NCBI RefSeq assembly: GCF_010093595.1
Contig: NW_022985444.1
Span: 1,420,444-1,484,443, forward strand
Direction of reading: 5' to 3'
Length of the DNA: 64,000 nucleotides
From: Mytilinidion resinicola
Lineage: Eukaryota; Ascomycota; Dothideomycetes; Mytilinidiales; Mytilinidiaceae
Shown here: piece after piece, positions 34,764-46,010 of the stretch
How positions within the stretch are numbered: the stretch's first letter is position 1
How the letters are laid out: each line of letters begins with the position of its first letter
The notes under the pieces: generated by a model
The model's database searches: none
Told to the model about the DNA's origin: nothing
The model's input: the letters and a program-made list of their open reading frames with translations, nothing else
Program-made: the position numbers and the translations under genes

Positions 34764-35549
34764 ATGCGTACCTCTCTAGCCAGCTGTTTCCTCATTGGCA
34801 TTGTGCTCTTCCTGCTGAATTCTGATCATGCTCTCGCCGACAAGATCTTGGATGCGCCGACGGATACTATAACCTCATTCCCTTGTGATACAACGGGTAA
34901 ATCGTTTTCGTAAGTTCCAGTAAGCTAGATCTCCTGGGTCCTCAAGTTGATGACAATCTTTTCGCAGACGCTATGACGCTTGCACTTCTTCCCTAAGCAG
35001 CCGCGCCCAGAGTTGTACTTTCACCGATGCGAAATGTGCCTGCAGTGCAGCCTCGTCCGGTTTTAGGTGAGCCTGCACGATATTAATCGAGTTTCTTATC
35101 CGACTAATGCATGACCCGGTAGTTGTCTCACCGAGTGGTGCCCCAGCGATACTTCAGCAGTCTGCCCAGCATCCTTGTTCATTTCTTCGGGCTGCTCCCT
35201 TGCAGGCCAACCAGGGCCCCTTTTTACTCACTACTCGTGCCCGACGACTTTCGGCGACGACATCTCTTCTGAGTTTGCGTCACTTTTTGATTATATTAGT
35301 ACCGCTTTCGAGACAGGCGCTGGCCGCACGTGGAAGCCTTCATCGGAAGGCAGCGCGAAGGACACAGGAGCATCGACAACTACCAGTCCGACTGCATCAT
35401 CAGCCAATTTCACCATTACGGCGCCTTCTAACGCAGCCAAATCAGGGAACGCAAACCCTATGTTGCCTGAAAATGGCCCCCTTCAGAGCATGATGCCGAT
35501 GCTCGTTGCGTTTGCTTTGGGGCTCGGAGGTCTTGCTGTAATCCTATAG
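34764..35549 (+). CDS. Secreted cysteine-rich protein, probably GPI-anchored
   Basis: Three exons (34764-34909, 34968-35066, 35123-35549) encode 223 residues. An N-terminal signal peptide (MRTSLASCFLIGIVLFLLNS, cut after about Ala25) leads into a domain with ten cysteines, including CTFTDAKCACSAASSGF and CPSDTSAVCP. A Ser/Thr/Asn-rich spacer follows, and the protein ends in a hydrophobic tail (MMPMLVAFALGLGGLAVIL) after small residues, the layout of a GPI-anchored wall or membrane protein. The Cys pattern resembles CFEM-like surface proteins but does not fit the eight-Cys CFEM consensus cleanly, so I do not assign it. It sits at the edge of a repeat island, a place where fungal surface proteins and effectors often lie. 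Confidence 0.75.
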
Positions 35550-35851
35550 GTGTCAGAGAGAGGCTGGGATAATATGTAGGTTCGGTAACCTCTCGACAAG
35601 ATGCGCCGGAACAACCCCCGACCCGACGTCACGTTCCGTCACGTGATCACTCAATACACCTCAAGGGCGACGTGTAGGAACAACGTATAGGAATGACGTT
35701 AAATAGGCCTCGCTTTCGATGGCGCTCACGAGCAAAAACGCTAGTCGGAAGAAGGGATAATAGATTTAAAGCTTCTTTACTTGATCTAATCGGGCATCAT
35801 GAGCGCTGCCCAACTATCTACGGAATGAATGTTTCTCTTGACACCGAATCT
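35550..35851. other. Convergent intergenic region
   Basis: About 300 bp between two convergent genes. No feature stands out apart from a CCGTCACGTGATCAC stretch with an E-box-like CACGTG. Confidence 0.4.
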
Positions 35852-37695
35852 CTAGTCCTGTTGCTGCATATGAGTCGGGATCGCGTTATAGCCATTATAA
35901 TCTAGATGAACGAACGCCCGATCAACCGTCGGAACACTTTCGAGCACATACTGTAAGCTCTCACCCAGGTCATGGCCGTCTCGCAAGCTTGTAGTCTCAT
36001 CCAGAACGATATCGACTTCAACGTTGAGCTTATCCCCTGCGTGATAAGCCTGTAGACCTTGGATTTGCTTGATAGTTTTGGCAAATCTCATGGTGAGATA
36101 TAAAAGAACGTTTCTTTCATCGGCAGAAGCTGCAGCTCCGGTGAGATTACGAATGTGTGTTGTAGATGTGCGCGACCAGTTGATAATGACGTAGAACGAC
36201 AGCAAGACTCCGCCTAGGCTGTCCATCCACCAGATTTTTGCGTAGTAACCAACTAAAAGTTCAATTAGTGTATGAAATTTACGCGCCGGATTCGACCTAC
36301 CCAGAGGGAATATGATGCTGAAAATGTTGAATACTACATCAGTCATTGCGTCTTGAGCTAAAGCTTGTACGCTCGAATTTTTAATGAAGCGGCACCAAAG
36401 CCAGCAGAGAAATTTGATGATAACAGTTGAAGACATGATAGCGATCGCAGGAATCGATAGTTGAACAATCTTGTGATCATCAGACGAGAGACGACTGATG
36501 CCCTCGAGTGCAACTTGGAAGAATGAAGTGATCATGATGACAGAAAAGACGAGTACGCCAATTGGCTCTAGTCTTCGGCGTCCAACCGGGTAAGCATACT
36601 GATCTTGTCGCGAAATCATGCGAGTTGTGGTCCACACGATGGCCGTGCTCAAGAAGTCGAGGGCGGCATCAACCAAACTGGCGATGACCGAGAGGGATGA
36701 GGTAAGGATGGTCACAATAATCTTGAGAATGAGGAGAGTTGTGTTTGCAGCTAAGTTGATGTAGATGGCAAGGGTGACAATGGGATGGCTGCTGTCTGTT
36801 TCTTCCTCAGGCATGAAGTCGGGCATGACCTGCTGGGGTTCGTCGGACTCTTCTAAGTCGGCTTGAATTAATGCAGTCTCTTCATCTGGAAGCTTGTACA
36901 AATTCTTGGGCGTTCGCTTGACTTTGTTGTGAGCGTGATTGCCATTGCCTGCGCCATTGAGCATGCTGCGATCCTGCGCGCTGAGACCCTCGCCAGATGG
37001 GGTCGCGAGACCTGATTGGGACTCTTCCGATATGGTAGGCGGCACATTGACAGATTCTGATGGTTGAATGTACTCCTGTAGCAAGTTGTGAGGCAACGAG
37101 GAGTCGAGGAGACGGTCGATATAGAGATATTGTTGGATCAAGTAGTTGTTGCGCTCATAGTATTTTCGACTATGGTTGTTGAGCATGTTTGGCTTGAAAG
37201 AGGAATGCTAGGGACCAAGGGGGACGAAGGATACTGACATGGGTTTCTTCATGTTCTTGAGCTCCTCGTCGGTCTTAAAGTATCTTTCCCTTCCTACGGT
37301 TAGAACTTATCTTCAAAGGATTGGATGCAAGCAACCTACCATTTGTATCTTGGATTGCTGTTACCAATCAACCGCTGGCTACGCATCTGGGGCGTCATGA
37401 GGACAGAGGCAGCAACGCTCGCGCGTCTTTCATCCCAGTCCGAGGATCCTCCCCAGGCCATTTGGAGGCCGTGGAGATGGCCATTCTCGACATCCTCGTC
37501 ACTGGGGCGGCGTTCGCTTCGATTGGCTGACGGGCGGCGGATCAGGACGTGTCCCGTAGATTGGCTGTGGATCAATGAGGGTAGGTTCTGTCCACGAGTG
37601 GAGATAGCAGATTCCGCATTGAGCGGCAGAAACGCTTTCAAGCTGGCAATGCGATGGAGATTGGAGCGCGGAGGAGAGGCTGAATGGTCAGCCAT
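35852..37695 (-). CDS. Cation diffusion facilitator (CDF) metal transporter
   Basis: Proton-coupled divalent-cation exporter of the CDF family, moving Mn2+, Zn2+ or Fe2+ into a compartment or out of the cell. Exons: 37340-37695, 37235-37289, 36301-37192 and 35852-36252, giving 567 residues. After a roughly 260-residue cytosolic N-terminus (with YIDRLLDSSLPHNLLQEY) come about six spans; TM2 holds SLVDAALDFLS and TM5 QDAMTDVVFNIFSI, the two DxxxD metal sites. The C-terminal part (GDKLNVEVDIVLDE, VDRAFVHLDY) is the cytosolic dimerisation domain. DxxxD in both helices suggests the Mn-type branch. The 48-bp intron 36253-36300 has no in-frame stop, so retention would add 16 residues inside a membrane region; joining restores FPLVGYYAKIWWMD. 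The second intron (37193-37234, 42 bp) is the least certain. Confidence 0.87.
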
Positions 37696-38060
37696 GTCGA
37701 TGAGGTATTTCAAAGGGTAGAACGATGGCACCGTTGTTCGGCCCTCCCAAGGTTGACGAAAGCCCTAGTGGATTCGAGTTGGTGTTTTGGCTCTCTGCGC
37801 CAGCTTTGGGTCCAAGCTTCTAGATCGTCCATTGCTTGGCGTGCATGATTCATCGCGGAAAAGAAAGGTCAGATCTGCAGATCTGGCAGTTGAAGAGCCG
37901 GTTTAGTTTGAAAGATCAAAGTGGGACAGGATGGGTTTTTGAAGGAACGTTCACACATCTCATCACTCATCATCGATAATCTCGTTAACATCCACTTGCT
38001 GCTACCCTATCTGTAACTCGCCCCAGTTACATCCACTACCACTAATGCTCACAGAAGCTT
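37696..38060. promoter_or_regulatory. CDF transporter promoter region
   Basis: About 365 bp between the CDF start and the 3' end of the DUF4246 gene, both on the minus strand. No specific element is recognised. Confidence 0.35.
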
Positions 38061-40497
38061 CTAATGCTCGCAAAAACTATACGAATGTTGCTGCCACCCC
38101 TTCTCCGCAACCTGTAAAAATGCTCCTCTCACCTGCATAAGCTTCTCCCTATGTTCCCTCGCTTCCTCCACTCCCATCAAGAAAGCATCCTGATCAGCAT
38201 TGAAATACTCGCGCACCATCTCCATTAACTCCGCTGGTAACTGCCCCCCGTCCGTGCTAGCGATATCCTGCAGTCCCTTCTCTTTCAACAGAGTGAGTAG
38301 TTCGGCTGGTAGCTTAGCCAAAGCTGCACTCCGCGACTCGGATGTATCCCCAAATGTAGAATCAACCCACCAGTCCTGCTGCGGCGGCACGTTTGCGGTC
38401 GAGATTATGCGTCTAGTGGGGTCTACGAGCCAGAGGGCTATGAAGCGGCGGTGGCCGGGTTTAGTGGGGTCGATGAGCTTGAAGGAGGAGACTCTGTGTT
38501 GGCTACGGACGGCGTTAGTAACCTTACACAGCAGATCCATGGAAATCAGTCAAGTAACAGTAAACTCACAAGACGTTAGGGAAAGCAAGCAGTCTCCCTT
38601 GGGGAGTCTCAACGCTGCCGTAGTTTTGCAAACAAGGCGAGCTGTTGCCGCCGAGACCCGTTCCGTAAACCTGCTCTAGCCAGTGATAAGCGTCCTGCCC
38701 TACGTTGATCTCGTCGTTCAGGTAGGCTGAGGTTTGCATGCGGAAGGAGAGGTGGCTGGATGTGACGTTCGAACTGTCGAGGTAGTAAAGTGCTGTGGCG
38801 CAGATATGTTCGTTCATTTGGCCTTCGATCTATTTCCATAGCAATGAGAATTTGATAGACTCGGAAAGCGAAGGAGATTGTACTTACATGCCAACCGCCC
38901 GTCGGAAACTCCGGCTTCTCAGACGTCAACTCAATCGATGCTATTTTAACAATAACCTGCAATCCACTTTTTCCGAAATTATTGACAAGACGTTGCTCGG
39001 GTTCGGGGGTGTAATCGACTTCCTTGAAACTAGGTTCTGGTATAAGAGGCTTGCGCAACAACTTCCACTTGCACTCCGTCTCGTCATCGTACTCGGGGTC
39101 ATATTCGTGCCGGCTTTCGATCTCATTCCATTTGACCACAACATCGGCTACTTCTTGGGGATTCGATGGGATCCAATTCTCGGCGTTTTCGTCGCTGTAG
39201 GAGGATTAGAATTATAGCATCACACAGCTTGAATAAGACGACTGAAACGCCACTTACTCCGGCTGATCTGGCTGCTCGAACCGGGACTTGCAACGCCCGG
39301 GGCCATCTATCTCATTGTAACCCGCCGCAAGAGCAAGGCACTGATCCCACGCAGGGAGCGCGCTCTCAATCAGCTTCTCAACCGTCCGATATATGTCAGC
39401 GTATCTTGTCGGGTGCAGATTGTTGATATAGCTGGTAAGCTTCACAGTGCCATCCTCTTGGAAGGTCACGTTAGATGGCAGCCACTGATACGTATCGGAC
39501 CAGTATTCAGGAGGCACGTTGCCAGACCCCACTCCGTAGCGGAAACGGTCCTGTTCCTCCCTTTTCCAGTCATCTTTCGGAATGGCTTCGCCCTTGCCGG
39601 CCCATTTCTCGATCGCATTGCTGACTCCGACGAGCTCTTTTTTGAGAACTTTACTACGGCCGTAGACTAAAGGATACATTGAGGGGTGTACAAGATCCTG
39701 CACCATTTCATTGGATCTGGGATGCCAATCGGGGGACGCTGCATGGTCGGCCTGGAGTTTGGCGAAAGCATCACGCAGAGCCTCGTGGAGTTCGGGAGTA
39801 ACGAGCTTGTCTGACTTTGCTACAGCCCCGCATGCGTCGAGGGTTGGGATTATGCCGGATTTCTCATAGTATTTCGCCTTGCACTGGACTTCTTTAATGC
39901 ACTGTTCGATTCAAAGTCAGCGTGATATCGGATCTCCTGTAGCGATTGGCCTACACAATCAAAAGTGTTTTCAGTCATGATACCTTCTAACCGCGTCACG
40001 TGACCGATACTCCAATCATCCTGCACATGGAGATTTCCATTCTCTTCCCAATATTGCGACTTCTCTTGAAAAGCTAGTTTCCAAAACGCCTCGTCCGGAA
40101 TCGAGAGGGCTACCTCGCGATACTTCGACACAATCTCTTCATCGAAGACCTTTTTGTGCCAGTCCTCCTTATCCGTGAGGCGCTCCATAATGCTCATCAT
40201 AGCAAGCTCGCGCACAGGGAGGATATCAGAGTCTGAACCGTAGCAGCTGCCATGGGCTCCGATTGGATAGAAGCCATAATCTTGTTGCTCGTTGTGGCGT
40301 AATGGAAGGCCGAGCCCTGGGTACTTCGGCATGGCTGAAATTTCGCGTCCTGGGGGGTGTTTCTGGAAAGTTTCCTTGTAGTGTACTCTGCGGCGGATGG
40401 TAGGGGATGCGGATGCTCGTGATGGGATGCAGTTATGGTACAAGAGCTGATTTCTGCCGACTGCGAGGCTCTGAAGTCTGCGGCTGGCAATCGACAT
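38061..40497 (-). CDS. DUF4246 family protein
   Basis: Large fungal protein of unknown biochemical role. Five exons: 39955-40497, 39258-39901, 38888-39194, 38570-38829 and 38061-38502, all GT..AG, giving 731 residues. Recognisable family segments include PGLGLPLRHNEQ near the start, WSDTYQWLPSNVTFQ, SYINNLHPTRYADIYRTVE, and FPTGGWH joined to IEGQMNEHICATALYYLDS, then FPNVFQHRVSSFKLIDPTKP. The cross-intron joins each restore conserved family text, which supports the model. The first 55 residues are Arg/Ser-rich and could be a mitochondrial presequence; a second Met at 56 (MPKYPGLG) may be the usual start. The histidine-containing segments GGWHIEG and PGHRRF suggest an oxygenase-like fold, which is inference only. 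Confidence 0.82.
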
Positions 40498-41138
40498 TCA
40501 GACGCGGGATTCCGCGTCGTATTTATGGGCGAAAATCAAGCAAGACGCGTCTGGCAAACCCCAATCATGGAAGGCAATGTGGGATCTCAAGAGGCACTAG
40601 CGTGTTGCCTAGGGATAACTAGGGGAGGTAGGTAGGCAGCTAAAGGTAAACGAGTGATTAAGGAAGCGCCACTTCCCAGACAAAGCTATAACGAAGGCAC
40701 CGGTGTCTAGTTCAGGTCGGGGTAGTTTGATTGGGGGCCGGGGTCTCAGCGTCCAGATTCATCGCTTGGCGTGTATACTGCACCTCAGACAAGCAGGCAA
40801 TGAATCTTCTTATATTCTAAAACTGCTGACATTTTAGCTATGTACTCACTCTCAGACAGGTGCACCGAAAAAAGCCTCCCAATCATGTCAAAGCTGGATC
40901 AAACATTTCCGATACTTCTAATACATTTAGGTTGTCTTAAGACAGTTAGAGAATGTGTGTAGTATTGTCGTGCAGGACTCTATTCATAGCTAAACCCCCT
41001 TTATCCATTCCTTTGACGAACAAGTTCGTTGAATGCCACAATTGTGACTTGGGTATCATCTGCTGGATATCATCATATATCGCATCCCTGAACACCAGGT
41101 TGCAAAGGAAATTGTGCCAGCTCTCCGTTGCGCAAGCG
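40498..41138. other. Intergenic region
   Basis: About 640 bp between the DUF4246 start and the sugar-transporter 3' end. No gene, RNA or repeat recognised. Confidence 0.45.
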
Positions 41139-42924
41139 CTAAAGATCTACAATTCTCGACTCCGTGTTCTTTTCACTATCCTCAACTTCGATTTCGTCAT
41201 CTAAGAATCCGTACTGTCTCGCTGTGGCATCAATCTCTGCGTCAGATAAGAAAGGAAGCTCCTTGCTCGCTCGCACGTAAGTCATATCCTCAAGATATCC
41301 TTTGGCGAAGATAAGATCGATCTCCTCGAGACTGCGTTTGCGGGTCTCGGGATAGAAGAAATAAATGACGGGGAAGAAGCAGGCGTTGATGACGGCGAAG
41401 ACCAAGTAGGTTGCCCACTTGATGTGGTCTATCATTATGGGGGTAATCATAACGATGAGGAAGTTGAATATCCAGTTGGTGCAGGTGGAAACCGCGTTGG
41501 CCTTGGCTCGAATCTTGATAGGGTTTCTGGAGTCGGGGCGTCAGCAAATCATCGAGGAAGTCCTAATGAATGAAACTTACATTTCTGCAGGATACAGCCA
41601 CGGAAGTGGGAGCCAAGTCGCTCCAAAGAATGCGATATAAGTAAAGAGACCGACAGCGGCCCCCTTTGCGGCGGAGGGGGTGTTTGGAATGAGACACGCC
41701 ATCACAAGGACCATGGAAAGACACTGGCCGACGGTACCAATGAGGAACAGCTTGCGGCGACCCGCTCTCTCGATGATGAACCACGAGACCGTCGCAAATA
41801 TGGCATAGACTACCATATTGACACCGCCCATGAGCAGTGACATCGTATGCTGTCCCGGGAGAATCGACGTTTCGAAGAGAATGGGGAAGTAGTATATGAC
41901 TGCGTTGCGTTAGAGACGGTGAGATACAGACTTCGACAGGTGTGAAACACTCACCTGCATTGCAGCCACCGATTTGCTGGAAAAGCTGAGCGGACGCTCC
42001 AAGAAGCATGCGACGAAGATGTTGTGTCTTGCCACCAGTGAACAGGGCACTGAATGGCGTGTTGCCGCCATGGTGACCCGATGCTCTGATACTGTCCATA
42101 ATGATGTTTGCTTGGAGCTTAGTCTCATCATCGTCGACATGTAGACCCCTGAGAGCAGCAATAACCTGCATACTCTCTTCCGTACGGTCTTTGGTGAGAA
42201 GCCACCGAGGCGACTCTGGTAGCCAGAACATGAATATACAGACAATGAGACCGAAAACGATTTGGAACGCGATTGGGAGGCGCCAGCTTATATCGGCGGA
42301 AGCATAAGTGCATCCGAAGTCAAGCCAATATGCGATCAGAGTGCCGAAAGCAATAATTCCTCCTTCGATGCAGATTAGAAGGCCGCGGTTGGTCGTCCTG
42401 GAACACTCGGCCTGGTAGGTAGGAATAGTCGACGTGTTGACTCCGTTTCCAAAGCCCGTCACGGTACGGCCGATGATGAACTGGGCTGTTGCATTATGGC
42501 CTTTAATACAAGTGATCTGTATGATGACACCAAGTATCATTACGAAGCCTCCAATCATGATGGCTTTGCGGCGACCTAGCTTGTCGCCAACAAGCAATAT
42601 GAAAACGGCGCCTAGGAAGCAGCCAATCTCGTAGATGGCCGTAACGAAGCCTTGCCACGTAGAGTCGTTCTTGGTTTCCGGAAAATAGTTGTTGAATGGT
42701 TCAGCGGAAATGATCCCGCTCATAACACCCTCTATTTTTCTGGTAAGCGTATGTTAGGAAGGCTCATCCTTATAATGCTTACGGTCATATCCGAACAAAA
42801 GAAAGCCGGTAGTTGCAACGATGGAGACAACCAAACTCAAGGGCCTCCCGGTTAGTCCCATGAAGTGTGGATGTTTAGACCGGTCATTGAGGGACGCCCT
42901 CGAAGGGCTCATACCGGTCGACAT
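41139..42924 (-). CDS. MFS sugar porter (hexose/disaccharide transporter-like)
   Basis: Twelve-span plasma-membrane importer of the sugar-porter family. Exons 42783-42924, 41955-42731, 41581-41899 and 41139-41526 join to 541 residues. Family signatures are present in order: FGYDQGVMSGII in TM1 (split by intron 1), GDKLGRRKAIMIGG after TM2, IPTYQAECSRTTNRG, WLPESPRWL, LFQQIGGCNAVIYYFPI across intron 2, ERAGRRKLFLIG, LPWLYPAEI across intron 3, and FYPETRKRSLEEID. The central loop is acidic. The specific sugar cannot be assigned; QQIGG..VIYY is shared by hexose and lactose/cellodextrin-type permeases. A later ATG (MSPSRASL) four codons in is possible. Confidence 0.9.
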
Positions 42925-44243
42925 GGTACTGAATTGTCCGAAAGCCTTTTTCTCTAGAGAATCAAGCGATAGCAGTCCCGCTGGGTCCAGCCAGATACAA
43001 TGTCAAGGTCGAAAGCGAGGCACGGAAAAGGATCTCGCGGAGATCAACGAAGGGTATCACAGAATAAATGATACGAGGCACGAAACAGCACGAGAGGTGT
43101 CTGTGATACGGAATTGAAAATCCCTAAATGTGGGCATGTACCTCTTTATCTACTTAGAGGCTGGTCTACTTAGAAGCTCGCCCCACCGCAAGCCTGCATC
43201 CTGTTTGGTGGAACCCTGAAAATTTTCGGCAGATACTTTCGACGATGGCGAGTGCATATCACCGCCGTGTTGGTGTCGCAGGAGCGCAAGCTGAGCAAAC
43301 AACGTCATTGCTGGACGGGAATATACCACGGACCACGGGGTCCTCTCCACAATGAGGGGCGCGTGTGGGACTCTAGCAGAGGAGGCTGGCGTGAGGAGCG
43401 CATGGCGGTGGGAGATCGGCAGAGCTAGGCGGCAAAACTTACGAAAGAGGACCTTGCCGAAGAAAATGTGCCCGGGCTACCCGACTCGGCCTGGCATAGT
43501 GCACAAACCGCTTACAATGGTGTGGAGGGAGGCTCTCTTGGGGGCTGCAAGATGTGACGTTTCACGCTTGCTTCCGAGGCCTGACTGAACCGTTGCTTGG
43601 TGCATCCTTGCACACGTGAACGGCTCGCATCAGATGCTTGATTAAACAACGCAGATTGCGAGTACAGCTGCAGCCTCTTCGCCACGAACACTGGAGAGCT
43701 CAACGTCATAGGCGCGGTCGATGAGAATGCGGGGGATGCCCTATATGTTCTCTACCCCGAAAACTCTGGAGATAGCGGGTTGAAGTTGGACTGTTGGCAT
43801 AAAAGACTGGAGAACTGCGGTGATATAAGCAAAGGATCGGCTAGCTTGCTGTGATGCAACGCCGAGGTTCAACCTGCCCGATTCGTGTGGAGAGCAATTT
43901 GTGTGCCCCTCAAGGATGACGCAGAATTAGGCTTGGAGGCGGACGAAGGGTGCCGCTGGTTCGGTTGGCTCATGAGCAATTCGTAGCAGTGGATAGTTGC
44001 TGGGCCCTGACGAGGTGGTATCCGTATAGGATGGATGGATGGAAGTTGTGGGTCGAGAAACACGAAGGCTTATTTATTTCACATGCTCTAGACGGATTAT
44101 ATATTTCCCGCTAGCGTGTTTTACCGCGACTTCGGGCTTGGATGATTTTGGAGCGGATAACGCGACTTCACCCAAAATCGAACGAGGTGGACTCCACAAA
44201 TCCTGCCACGACTGCCCACCGCTGCACACCGCCAGCTGTATCC
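42925..44243. promoter_or_regulatory. Divergent region between sugar porter and ORC2
   Basis: About 1.3 kb holding both promoters. No TATA box or repeat stands out, and the short open frames in it lack support. An in-frame ATG for ORC2 at 44142 lies inside it. Confidence 0.4.
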
Positions 44244-46010
44244 ATGAAGCGTAAAAGCGCCGGGGTTGCTCCAGGGACACCGACGCCAAAGAAGAACCGG
44301 ACATCTACCCGACAAAATGGAGAGCTCGACAATGACGGCGCAGTGAAGAGCCCAGAGGTGGAGACACCATCGAAGAGAAGGCGAGGAGAGCAGGATTTGA
44401 TGAAGGAATTGCACCAGGCAAAAGCCAATGGAGCTACTACAGGCGAAATCAATGGAGGCAACACCCCGGGAACGCCTCGGTCGCAGCGCAAGGTGTTGTT
44501 CACAACTCCAACCAAGCCCCGGCAAGAAGACACCCCGAACGGCACCCCTACTATCGTCAGGAATGCAGACCGATCCGCTCGTCGGAAGAGTGCCCGACGC
44601 TTGATTGAGCGGACCATAAATGGAGATGAAAGCGACGAGGAGGCCTTGGATGAAGAGGACACCCTGGCCCAAGAGATATTGGGGGGCGAGGGCGAGGGCG
44701 AGGGCGACGAGGAGGAGCAAGATGAAAACGATAGTGGGGCGTCTCCCATACCTGAGACTCCTTCCAAGCGAGGAAGAGGACGACCGAGAGGGAGGCCACG
44801 GAAAGAGCGCTCTCCAACGCCGCCCCAAAATCTTCCACCACATGAGGAGTTCTTTTGGCAAAATCGGCCTGGCGGGACAAAAACCTCCAATAACACACTT
44901 CCATCCAGCACACTCTTAAATCATGACGAGTACTTCACGACAATGCAATCCTATGAGGATCCACACGGTCCAGAGCGGGACTTCTTGTTAGAACTTCACA
45001 GCCGTTCTTTCGACCAATGGATATTTGAGCTGGAGCAAGGCTTCAACATATGCCTCTACGGCTATGGGTCCAAACGCTTACTGACTGACGAATTCGCCGC
45101 TCATTTATACGATTACCTCCTGGCCAGAAGCTCTGATATCTCAGACACACAGTTACCGAGGATTCTCGTCGTCAATGGTTACACGTCCGGCATAACGATC
45201 AGAGACATTATCTCTAGTCTGGCTTCAGCTATTTTCACATCTACTGTTAAACTCCCCACGCAGCCTGGTCCACTCCTGTCTCATGTACTGTCTTGTCTCT
45301 CCTCATATCCTCCGAGTCAACCAATTCAAATCCTGCTCAATTCAATTGACTCATTACCTTTACGGCGCGGCCCAGCAGTATCCCTTCTTGCTCAACTAGC
45401 TGCACATCCAAGCATTCACTTACTTTGCACCGCCGATACCCCTAATTTTCCGCTGTTGTGGGATTTGGGCCAGAAAGCCCAGTTCCGGTTTGTCTTCCAT
45501 GACACAACTACATTTGCGCCCTACGATGCCGAGATTGACGTTGTTGAGAGCGTTAATGAGCTTCTCGGCCGTAGCGGTAGGAGGGTCGGAGGCCGGGACG
45601 GTGTAGGTTTTGTGCTGCGCAGTCTACCGGAGAATGCACGATCGCTGTTCCGAATATTGATCAATGAACAGCTTGATCTTCTTTCAGCTGACACTAATGA
45701 CAACGATAACGAGGGCTTAGGGGAGCAGCCCGCATCTGTGCAAACGCCACGACATAAATTACAGCTAGCAACTCGGAAACATGCGTCCGAATCTGGCATG
45801 GGTATGGAGTATCGCATGTTGTATCACAAAGCTGTGGGAGAGTTTGTTTGTTCGAATGAAGTGGGCTTTAGGACCCTTTTGAAGGAGTTTCACGACCATC
45901 AAATGGTTGAAAGCAGAAAGGATGGTATGGGTACCGAGAGACTATGGATCCCATTCAGAAGGGAGGAGTTGGAGGGACTAAAAGAGGATTTCGAAGTAGA
46001 AGGGCTCTAA
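44244..46010 (+). CDS. ORC2: Origin recognition complex subunit 2
   Basis: Subunit of the nuclear ORC that marks replication origins and loads MCM with Cdc6 and Cdt1. Intronless, 588 residues from MKRKSAGVAPGTP; an in-frame ATG 34 codons upstream exists, but that leader does not look like the family. The N-terminal 200 residues are disordered, basic and acidic by turns, with phosphorylatable TP/SP sites and an AT-hook-like RGRGRPRGRPRKERS. The conserved core starts at FFWQNRPG and includes FDQWIFELEQGFNICLYGYG, the AAA-like segment ILVVNGYTSG, and a C-terminal winged-helix ending near LWIPFRREELEGL. A 247-codon antisense frame over the N-terminus is a shadow. Confidence 0.94.
   Translation: MKRKSAGVAPGTPTPKKNRTSTRQNGELDNDGAVKSPEVETPSKRRRGEQDLMKELHQAKANGATTGEINGGNTPGTPRSQRKVLFTTPTKPRQEDTPNGTPTIVRNADRSARRKSARRLIERTINGDESDEEALDEEDTLAQEILGGEGEGEGDEEEQDENDSGASPIPETPSKRGRGRPRGRPRKERSPTPPQNLPPHEEFFWQNRPGGTKTSNNTLPSSTLLNHDEYFTTMQSYEDPHGPERDFLLELHSRSFDQWIFELEQGFNICLYGYGSKRLLTDEFAAHLYDYLLARSSDISDTQLPRILVVNGYTSGITIRDIISSLASAIFTSTVKLPTQPGPLLSHVLSCLSSYPPSQPIQILLNSIDSLPLRRGPAVSLLAQLAAHPSIHLLCTADTPNFPLLWDLGQKAQFRFVFHDTTTFAPYDAEIDVVESVNELLGRSGRRVGGRDGVGFVLRSLPENARSLFRILINEQLDLLSADTNDNDNEGLGEQPASVQTPRHKLQLATRKHASESGMGMEYRMLYHKAVGEFVCSNEVGFRTLLKEFHDHQMVESRKDGMGTERLWIPFRREELEGLKEDFEVEGL

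Noticed and set aside
44168..44911. Antisense frames of about 247 codons over ORC2
   Set aside because: They mirror the disordered Ser/Pro/Lys-rich ORC2 N-terminus and have no homology signal of their own.
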